From positions 1-19,640 of the forward strand of contig QAMX01000106.1 in the NCBI GenBank assembly GCA_003149835.1: a stretch of 19,640 bases of DNA, in the 5' to 3' direction. Below, one piece after another: positions 14,165-19,640 of this stretch. Under the pieces are notes generated by a model, which saw only the letters and a program-made list of their open reading frames with translations, had not been told where the DNA came from and did not search any database. Position 1 is the stretch's first letter; every line of letters starts with the position of its first letter. The translations under genes were made by a program, and so were the position numbers. Source of the DNA: Clostridiales bacterium (GTDB taxonomy: Bacteria; Bacillota; Clostridia; Oscillospirales; QAMX01).

Positions 14165-14905
14165 ATGAACGCTATTGATCTCTATTTTTCGGAAATCTCG
14201 CGGATTTTATCCGACGTGCTCTCGACGCAGCGCGACGCCATCGAGCGGGCGGCCGAGGCCGTCGCCGGCGCCAGCATGCGCCGAAGCAACATTTTCTCCT
14301 TTGGGTGCAGCCACGCCGGCCTGCTGTCGATGGAGCTCTTTTACCGCACCGGCGGCATGGCGACGATCAATCCGATCCGCGCCCCGGGCATGATGCTGGA
14401 AATCTCGCCGATCACGATGACCAGCGAGATGGAGCGCATGGAGGGCTACGGCGAGATGATCCTGAAAAATACGCCCGCCAAAAAGGGCGACGTGCTCCTG
14501 ATTCACTCCGTCTCCGGCCGCAACGCCGTCACCATTGAGATGGCGCGCGCCGCTCAGGCTCTCGGCATGACCGTGATCGCTCTGACCAATATGCAGACCT
14601 CGACGACTGTGCCCTCGCGGCATTCCTCCGGCAAAAAAATGTATGATTTTGCCGACATCGTCATCGACAACTGCGGCTGCCGCGGCGACTCCGCCTTGCA
14701 GCTCGAAGGCTTGGCCGAAAAAACGGCCCCGTCCTCCACGGCGGTGGGCGCGGTGATCGCCAACGCCGTCGTCGCGCGCGCCATCGAGCGTATGCTCGAA
14801 GCGGGCGTCGAACCGCCTGTCTTCATCAGCGCCAACATCGAAGGCGGCGACGAGCACAACCGCCGTATCATGGAGCAGTACAAGGACAACATCTTCTACA
14901 TGTAA
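14165..14905 (+). CDS. SIS-domain phosphosugar-binding protein (COG4821/UPF0309-like), copy 1
   Basis: A 246-residue cytoplasmic protein with one SIS (sugar isomerase) domain. It shows the phosphosugar-binding SVSGRN (115-120) and an N-terminal segment FSFGCSHAGLLSMELFYRTG (44-63), characteristic of the COG4821 group rather than of MurQ etherases or GlmS. Relatives lie beside amino-sugar genes such as nagA in some Bacilli, as I recall, but no catalytic activity is firmly known to me. The ATG at 14165 follows AAAGGGCG; the frame is open to 14111, but that part contains a hairpin (GCGTG 14124-14128 with CACGC 14133-14137) and the ribosome binding site. Located between the kinase and a paralogue (copy 2), likely one operon. 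Confidence 0.83.
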   Translation: MNAIDLYFSEISRILSDVLSTQRDAIERAAEAVAGASMRRSNIFSFGCSHAGLLSMELFYRTGGMATINPIRAPGMMLEISPITMTSEMERMEGYGEMILKNTPAKKGDVLLIHSVSGRNAVTIEMARAAQALGMTVIALTNMQTSTTVPSRHSSGKKMYDFADIVIDNCGCRGDSALQLEGLAEKTAPSSTAVGAVIANAVVARAIERMLEAGVEPPVFISANIEGGDEHNRRIMEQYKDNIFYM

Positions 14906-14952
14906 TTTCAGCGCCTGCGCGGCGCTGCCAATTTGGAACGGAGTGAAGAAAA

Positions 14953-15681
14953 ATGTTGCTTGACAGGTATAACGAGACCATTGACGGGCTGCTCTCAACC
15001 GTCAAAACCACACAGCGCGGCGCGATCATCGAGGCCGGCAAAATGATCGCCGAGGCGGTCAAAAACGGCGCCTGCGTCCACATTCACGACACCGGACACA
15101 TCATCAACAGCGAACTTATCTACCGCGGCGGCGGCCTGCTGCTCTACAAACCGTTCAAGTATAACCTCAACGTCGAAAACCCGGTCCGCAAGCGCGACCG
15201 CTCCTCCGTCGACACCTCGATGGTCGGTCTGGCCGCCTATGCGCTCAAAGCCTCCGGCGCCATGCCCGGCGACGTGATGATCATCGGCTCCGTCTCCGGC
15301 CGCAACATCCCCGTGGTCGATCTGGCGATTGAAGCCAAGAAGTTCGGGCTGAAAATCATCGTCGTCACCTCGATGTCCTACTCCTCTCAGGTCAAGTCGG
15401 ATCACCCGTCGGGTCTGCGCCTGTTCGAGCTGGCCGATATCGTCCTCGATAACTGCGCCCCCGCGGCCGAGGCGCTGATGGAGGTCGACGGGCTGGAAGC
15501 GCGCCTCTGCGCCGCCTCAGGGATCTCGGCGGCCTTTATCCTCTGGTCGGTCACGACCGTCGTCGTCGAGGAGCTGCTGAATATGGGGATTACGCCCTCC
15601 GTTCTCAAAAGCGCCAATTTCCCCGGCGGCCCTGAGTTCAACGCCGAGCTGCATAAAATCTACGAAGAAAAAGGCATTTGA
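14953..15681 (+). CDS. SIS-domain phosphosugar-binding protein, copy 2 (paralogue)
   Basis: A 242-residue SIS-domain protein, clearly a paralogue of the preceding gene: VHIHDTGHIINSELIYRGGG (42-61) corresponds to the FSFGCSHAG... segment of copy 1, GSVSGRN (112-118) is the phosphosugar loop, and FELADIVLDNC matches FADIVIDNC. The copies differ after that cysteine (APAAEALMEVDGL here, GCRGDSALQLEGL in copy 1) and in the sugar-binding half, so they may bind different sugars or form a mixed dimer. The ATG at 14953 has ACGGAGTGA upstream; the gap from copy 1 is 47 bases. A strong terminator 33 bases beyond the stop closes the operon. Confidence 0.85.
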   Translation: MLLDRYNETIDGLLSTVKTTQRGAIIEAGKMIAEAVKNGACVHIHDTGHIINSELIYRGGGLLLYKPFKYNLNVENPVRKRDRSSVDTSMVGLAAYALKASGAMPGDVMIIGSVSGRNIPVVDLAIEAKKFGLKIIVVTSMSYSSQVKSDHPSGLRLFELADIVLDNCAPAAEALMEVDGLEARLCAASGISAAFILWSVTTVVVEELLNMGITPSVLKSANFPGGPEFNAELHKIYEEKGI

Positions 15682-15713
15682 GCGGCGTTTTGCCGGTCTG
15701 TGCAGACAGAGAT

Positions 15714-15753
15714 CCCGGGCGCGTGCGTTTCTGCGCACGCGCCCGGGCTTTTT
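15714..15753 (+). terminator. Rho-independent terminator of the kinase/SIS operon
   Basis: CCCGGGCGCGTGCG (15714-15727) pairs perfectly with 15734-15747 over a 6-base loop, followed by CTTTTT (15748-15753). Confidence 0.93.
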
Positions 15754-15887
15754 CGCGGCGACACTCCGCTTCTGGGAAATTGAGTGATTTTAACAGATTC
15801 AGCCGCGTGATTCCGGCCTGTCGTCCGTTTGCGCCGCGCGATGCTGATAGCCGCGCCTCTCCGGATTCGCTGTCAGCGGCTGAGTCT

Positions 15888-16577
15888 TCATTTGGTCTTC
15901 TCAAACGCGGCGCGCAGCGTTTCGATAGCCGCTTTTTCGATCCGCGATACATAGCTGCGCGAAATGCCGAGGCGCTCGGCCGTCTCGCGCTGCGTGAGCG
16001 GCTGTTTGTCGTTGAGCCCGTAACGGAGGATGAGGATTTCGCGCTCGCGCGGGTCGAGCTCCGTCTGAATATAGCTGCGCAGAAGCACGATTTTGTCGCT
16101 TTGCAGCAGGTTTTCAAACATATCCTCTTCAAAGCTGAGAATATCCATCAGTTCCAGCGTGTTGCCCTCGCAGTCGGTATCGATCGGCTCGGACAGCGAT
16201 ACCTCGCAGCTGATTCGCCGCAGCGTGCGGAAATGCATGAAAATCTCGTTTTCCACGCAGCGCGCCGCGTATGTTGCGAGACGGGTGTTTTTGCTGATGT
16301 CAAAGGTCTTGATCGCCTTAATCAGCCCGATTACGCCGATCGAAATCAGGTCGTCCTGATCGTTGGTGGCCGAGTAATATTTCTTGATGATGTGCGCGAC
16401 GAGCCGCAGGTTGTGCTCGATGAGCTTGTTCCTCGCCTCCATGTCGCCCGCCGCGCTTCTTTCGAGGTATTCTTTTTCCTCCGCCGCGCTGAGCGGCCGC
16501 GGGAACGAGCCGCTGCTGTCGAGTTTGAGGGACAAAAACAACAGCCGCGACAGCATGGAAAGCACCATATCAATCAT
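15888..16577 (-). CDS. sigK: Sporulation RNA polymerase sigma factor SigK (pro-sigma-K)
   Basis: A 229-residue sigma-70 family factor that directs late mother-cell transcription during sporulation. The first ~20 residues are hydrophobic (MVLSMLSRLLFLSLKL) and precede FPRPLSAAEE, as in pro-sigma-K, where membrane proteolysis activates the factor. Region 2 reads EHNLRLVAHIIKKY (54-67), DDLISIGVIGLIKAIKTFD (75-93) and RLATYAARCVENEI (99-112); region 4 has the helix-turn-helix LTQRETAERLGISRSYVSRI (194-213). RLVAH and the EVSLSEPID...EGN segment favour SigK over SigE. The ATG at 16577 follows AAAAAAGGAGT; the frame extends a further 13 codons to 16616 without support. The gene is uninterrupted, with no skin element. 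It is monocistronic and sits between the SIS operon and the GH127 gene. Confidence 0.93.
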   Translation of the reverse strand: MIDMVLSMLSRLLFLSLKLDSSGSFPRPLSAAEEKEYLERSAAGDMEARNKLIEHNLRLVAHIIKKYYSATNDQDDLISIGVIGLIKAIKTFDISKNTRLATYAARCVENEIFMHFRTLRRISCEVSLSEPIDTDCEGNTLELMDILSFEEDMFENLLQSDKIVLLRSYIQTELDPREREILILRYGLNDKQPLTQRETAERLGISRSYVSRIEKAAIETLRAAFEKTK

Positions 16578-16658
16578 CGTTGTGACTCCTTTTTTGGAAT
16601 TTGAACCACCCGGCAAACCGCCCCACGGAAGTCTCTTTCAGCGCCGAAGCGCCCCTTT

Positions 16659-16667
16659 CATACTATG
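16659..16667 (-). promoter_or_regulatory. Possible sporulation promoter -10 element upstream of sigK
   Basis: On the minus strand CATAGTATG (16667-16659), about 80 bases upstream of the sigK ATG, resembles the CATA...-type -10 elements used by sigma-E and sigma-K. I find no convincing -35, so this is only a candidate. No good sigma-A promoter is seen between sigK and the GH127 terminator. Confidence 0.25.
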
Positions 16668-16735
16668 ACGGACGGCGCTTTGTTTTGCCTGTCCCTGCGG
16701 CGGCGGCCTGTTTTTGTCACGGTTTTCTCTTTCTC

Positions 16736-16790
16736 AAAAAGAATAGACAGGCGCGGCAAACCTTTCTCGGTTTGCCGCGCCTGTCTATTC
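16736..16790 (-). terminator. Rho-independent terminator of the GH127 gene, 22-bp stem
   Basis: Bases 16741-16762 pair perfectly with 16769-16790 over a 6-base loop. On the minus strand the stem is followed by TTTTT (16740-16736) and more T-rich sequence. It lies about 53 bases beyond the GH127 stop at 16843 and insulates sigK from read-through. Confidence 0.9.
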
Positions 16791-16842
16791 TCTTCGCCGG
16801 ATCAAGGCGCCGCTTTTTTCGCTGTCCGCCGCAAGCGCCTGC

Positions 16843-18666
16843 TTATTCTCTCATCATCCAGACGAGCATCTCCGTTTCGCCGCGGTTTGCAAAGGTATGA
16901 TACGGGATCAGCCGCGCCGTAAACGCCTCTCTGCGCGCCGGCGTCTCGCCGTACAGCGCGTTTTCATCCGCCGCAGCCGCCCGGAACGCCCTCGCGTACA
17001 GCACCGTCCCGAACGTCTCGTCGTATTCCTCCGCAAAGCCGGGGTCAGCCGCCAGCCGCACCGCGCGCAGGTTGGCCCCGTTGTCCACGCCCTCCATGCA
17101 GTAGACGACCGGCCCGCGCATGACCGCGACGCGCCCCGCGTTTTCGGAAACCATCGGATGCGCCTCAACGATGCGCGGCCGCATGTCGAACGACAGCGAA
17201 ATCTCGCTCCCGTCCACGACCTTGAAAACCGCGTAGCCGCGGTCGAGCGCTCCGGGATACGCAGGCCGGCACCACGGCGGGATGCGCACGGCCAGCCGCG
17301 TCCGCTCCCCAAAATAGCGGATTCTGACCGCTCCGCTGCGCGGATAGTCCGTCTCCTGTACGATCCGAACCGGTTTGCCGTTGTGTTCAAACGCAGCGGC
17401 CGACTCCATGAACTGGTGGCAGCAGATCCTCTCCTCGTCCGCGGTATACAGCAGCCCGCCGAGCGAAGCGATAAAGCGGGTGATATTGGGCGGGCAGCAG
17501 GAGCAGTCAAACACTTCCAGCCGCTGCGTGATCGGATAGCGCGAGCCGCCGCGGCGGATGCTGGAATCGCGGCCGATCAGGCGCGGGTTGATTTCCAAAG
17601 GATTTTCGTAGAAAAAAGACTTTCCGTCCAGAGAAATGCTCGACAGCAGGCCGTTATAGAGAATGCGCTCGATGACGTCGGCGTAGCGCGCGTCGTTTTC
17701 AAGGCGCTGCATCCGTTCGGAGAAAAACGCCAGCGCGATTGAGGCGCAGCTCTCGGCATAGGCCGTCAGGTTGGGCAGATCATAGTCGATGGTAAAGGCT
17801 TCGCCGACGGCGGACGAGCCGGTCGCGCCGGTGATATACATCCTGCGTTCGGTGATGTTGCGGAAGAGCGCCTCGCAGGCGTCTTTCAGCTCCGCATCGC
17901 CGCACATCCGCGCGATGTCCGCCATGCCGCTGTACAGATAGCCTGCCCGCACGGCGTGGCCCTCCGCCGTTTTCTGCTCGCGGACAGGCAGGTGCGACTG
18001 GGAATAGGAATGCCCCGCAAACTCGTATTCGTCCTCTTCGCAGCAGCCGCGCATATCGATAAAGAATTTTGAGAGCGCGAGATAACGCGCCTCGCCCGTC
18101 GCTTCATAGAGCCGCACCAGCGCCAGCTCGATTTCCTCATGCCCCGGCGTGACAAAGGCCGCGCTCCGTTCCTTCATAAAGACGCGCTCGATCAGATCGG
18201 CGTAACGGCACATACAGCGCAGGAAACGATCCTTTCCCGTCGCCTGGTAGTAGGCGACGGCGGCCTCGATCAAATGTCCGGCGCAATACAGCTCATGATC
18301 CGTCCGCCGCTGAAAGCGGCTCTGCGGCTCGCAGACGGTGAAATAGATGTTAAAGTACCCGTCCGGCCACTGGTGCGTCTCAATTTCCTCCACCAAGCCG
18401 TCCACAATCCGTTCCAGCTCCGGCTCCGGCCCTTTTTGGATCAGATACGCAGCCGATTCGATCCACTTTGCCACGTCCGAATCCCAAAAGATATGCGGCC
18501 GGTTTTTCTCCCCTTCCCTCCATGAAAAACGGAAGGCTTCCAAGCGCCCCGTATCGCAAAAGCGGTCGTATACGGCGCGGATGGTGACGCGGCGCACCAG
18601 CTCCTGCCGCTTTTTCCAAAAGCCGCCGCTGATCTCGACGCGGTCAAACGGAATTTTTTCAATCAT
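16843..18666 (-). CDS. GH127-family glycoside hydrolase, probable beta-L-arabinofuranosidase
   Basis: A 607-residue protein of the former DUF1680 family; characterised GH127 enzymes such as HypBA1 release beta-linked L-arabinofuranose using a zinc-bound cysteine nucleophile. The active-site set aligns by motif and spacing: Glu289 in VGEAFTIDYDLPN (acid/base), Glu305 and Cys307 in AYAESCA, and Cys390/Cys391 in CSCCPPN (nucleophile and zinc ligands). The N-terminal alpha/alpha barrel has WDSDVAKWIESAAYLI (61-76) and QWPDGYFNIYFT (99-110); beta-rich domains follow. There is no signal peptide, so it should be cytoplasmic and act on imported oligosaccharides. The ATG at 18666 is chosen because the longer frame to 18768 reads into the promoter; AAAGGGGAG lies upstream at slightly long spacing. 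It is divergent from an AraC-type regulator, its likely controller. Some GH127 members act on other sugars. Confidence 0.93.
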   Translation of the reverse strand: MIEKIPFDRVEISGGFWKKRQELVRRVTIRAVYDRFCDTGRLEAFRFSWREGEKNRPHIFWDSDVAKWIESAAYLIQKGPEPELERIVDGLVEEIETHQWPDGYFNIYFTVCEPQSRFQRRTDHELYCAGHLIEAAVAYYQATGKDRFLRCMCRYADLIERVFMKERSAAFVTPGHEEIELALVRLYEATGEARYLALSKFFIDMRGCCEEDEYEFAGHSYSQSHLPVREQKTAEGHAVRAGYLYSGMADIARMCGDAELKDACEALFRNITERRMYITGATGSSAVGEAFTIDYDLPNLTAYAESCASIALAFFSERMQRLENDARYADVIERILYNGLLSSISLDGKSFFYENPLEINPRLIGRDSSIRRGGSRYPITQRLEVFDCSCCPPNITRFIASLGGLLYTADEERICCHQFMESAAAFEHNGKPVRIVQETDYPRSGAVRIRYFGERTRLAVRIPPWCRPAYPGALDRGYAVFKVVDGSEISLSFDMRPRIVEAHPMVSENAGRVAVMRGPVVYCMEGVDNGANLRAVRLAADPGFAEEYDETFGTVLYARAFRAAAADENALYGETPARREAFTARLIPYHTFANRGETEMLVWMMRE

Positions 18667-18712
18667 ACGCCGGTTTTTCTCCCCTTTCTGCCGGCAGCCG
18701 CGCCGCCGGCTC

Positions 18713-18741
18713 TTGCGGCTCGCCGCATTCTGTGATATGAT
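18713..18741 (+). promoter_or_regulatory. Promoter of the AraC-type regulator gene
   Basis: TTGCGG (18713-18718), 17 bases, TATGAT (18736-18741). It overlaps the -10 box of the divergent GH127 promoter. Confidence 0.5.
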
Positions 18742-18768
18742 TATACGGAAAAGCGGCGCCTTTCGCAA
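18740..18768 (-). promoter_or_regulatory. Promoter of the GH127 gene
   Basis: On the minus strand TTGCGA (18768-18763), 17 bases, perfect TATAAT (18745-18740). The imperfect -35 fits a promoter that needs an activator. The start near 18733 supports the GH127 ATG at 18666. Next to it lies an inverted repeat, GCGGCG (18753-18758) with CGCCGC (18769-18774), overlapping the -35 region. Confidence 0.65.
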
Positions 18769-18806
18769 CGCCGCGCACAGTAGAAAAGGAGTGAAAATCC
18801 GACCTG

Positions 18807-19574
18807 ATGTTTGAGGAAATCTCCTTTGTCAGCGCCGGCCGTTTTACCGCGCGGGAGACTTGGCTCCATCCAGCCCGCCTCCTCGACACCGACGAGGTGA
18901 TCTGCGTCGTCAAGGGTCCCGTTCACATCGCCGTGGAAGACGATTTCTATACGCTCCGCGACGGCGACGCGCTGCTGCTCGAACAGGGCCGGCGTCACCG
19001 CGGGACGCGGGAAAGCGGCGGCGGCGTCTCGTTTTACTGGATGCACTTCCGCCGTCCCTCCGGGCTGCATCTGCCGCTTCGGCGGCTTTCGTGGGCTGAG
19101 TCGGCGCAGCTCCCCCTGCTGTGCCGTCAGCTTCTGCACGTTTCCTGCGGCGGTTATCCGGCCGAAGCGGCGGATTACGCGCTGCGCCTGATCCTCATTG
19201 AGCTGTGCCGCCTCTGCCGGCCGCTGGAAACGGATTCGCCTACGGCTCTGCAAATCGCCGAATGGGTGCGCATCAACTGCGACCGGCCGCTCACGGTCTC
19301 CGATGTGGCCGAGCATTTCGGCTATAACCCCGACTACCTCTCGCGCCTTTACAGGCGCAGCGATCCGCGCGGCCTGAAAGCCTGTATCGACGAGACGCGC
19401 CTGCAAAACGTCAAAAGGCTTCTGCTGGCGACCGATCTGCCGCTCAAAGAGGTGGCCAAGCGCTGCGGGTTCGACGACTATAAATACTTTCTGAAATACT
19501 TTGTCTATCACGAAGAGACGACGCCCACGCGGTTCCGCGCCGCGTTTTTCCGGCAGCATACCAACAACCGCTGA
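18807..19574 (+). CDS. AraC-family transcriptional regulator
   Basis: A 255-residue one-component regulator. The N-terminal half is a cupin-like sugar-sensing domain: a run of beta strands including VICVVKGPVHIAVEDDFYTL (31-50) and the RDGDALLLEQG turn (51-61). The C-terminal ~100 residues hold the double helix-turn-helix: LTVSDVAEHFGYNPDYLSRL followed by LPLKEVAKRCGFDDYKYFLK, and the FVYHEETTPTRFR end that replaces the usual F...G.SP..YR. Divergent from the GH127 gene with overlapping promoters, so it probably activates that gene in response to arabinose-type oligosaccharides or their products. AAGGAG (18786-18791) is 15 bases before the ATG, longer than usual; no better in-frame start exists. 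Confidence 0.92.
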   Translation: MFEEISFVSAGRFTARETWLHPARLLDTDEVICVVKGPVHIAVEDDFYTLRDGDALLLEQGRRHRGTRESGGGVSFYWMHFRRPSGLHLPLRRLSWAESAQLPLLCRQLLHVSCGGYPAEAADYALRLILIELCRLCRPLETDSPTALQIAEWVRINCDRPLTVSDVAEHFGYNPDYLSRLYRRSDPRGLKACIDETRLQNVKRLLLATDLPLKEVAKRCGFDDYKYFLKYFVYHEETTPTRFRAAFFRQHTNNR

Positions 19575-19640
19575 ACCGCCGGCGTTTCTCCAATTCAGTC
19601 CGAACCGGCCCGTCGAACCTCCGTATTGTCCGGCGATCTC

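Noticed and set aside
14165..14905. MurNAc-6-phosphate etherase (MurQ) for SIS copy 1
   Set aside because: The length (246 residues) and sequence around the SIS motifs match the COG4821 group; the MurQ-specific segments and length of about 300 residues are absent.
15888..16577. Assigning the sigma factor as SigE rather than SigK
   Set aside because: The RLVAHIIKKY and TRLATYAARC forms and the EVSLSEPID...EGN segment match SigK; SigE usually has RLVVYIA and EVSFDEPL.

Overview
The window looks like a chromosomal segment of a moderately GC-rich, endospore-forming Clostridia species. An Oscillospiraceae/Ruminococcaceae-type relative is my best guess, but there is no rRNA gene to confirm it. The main evidence is a complete sporulation sigma factor (SigK) with a hydrophobic pro-sequence, a SpoVB/MurJ-type flippase, a pyruvate phosphate dikinase of the Clostridia type, a TrkA/TrkH potassium system, strong AGGAGG-like ribosome binding sites and sigma-A promoters with 17-bp spacers. 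I see no tRNA, rRNA, CRISPR array or prophage module.

Layout. Bases 1-164 (minus) hold the N-terminal part of a transposase cut by the window edge. ppdK (485-3130, +) has its own promoter, a hairpin-containing leader and a textbook terminator. A truncated ECF-type sigma factor remnant (3345-3740, +) follows. Next comes an AT-richer patch with two divergent XRE-type regulators (3913-4155 minus; 4457-4795 plus). A consensus promoter then drives trkA-trkH (5149-8035). A zinc-less MDR oxidoreductase (8174-9193, +) faces a minus-strand pair made of a CDP-alcohol phosphatidyltransferase (9289-9837) and a polysaccharide/lipid flippase (9967-11613). A promoter-equipped, translationally overlapping pair of small membrane proteins (zinc ribbon plus DUF4234; DUF2752) occupies 11972-12851.

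The block at 13042-15681 (+) encodes a BadF/GlcNAc-kinase-type sugar kinase and two paralogous SIS-domain phosphosugar-binding proteins, ending in a strong terminator. sigK (15888-16577) and a GH127 beta-L-arabinofuranosidase-type glycosidase (16843-18666) are on the minus strand. The glycosidase gene is divergent from an AraC-type regulator (18807-19574, +), and the two predicted promoters share -10 bases.

Functional reading. The window combines central carbon metabolism (PPDK), potassium homeostasis, envelope lipid/polysaccharide export, sporulation and sugar scavenging (the kinase/SIS unit and the GH127/AraC unit). Most of it is ordinary core genome. The less explained parts are the kinase plus twin SIS genes, the DUF4234/DUF2752 pair, the divergent XRE pair with a palindromic operator candidate, and several strong leader hairpins. 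I found no feature that clearly amounts to a new defence or mobile system.
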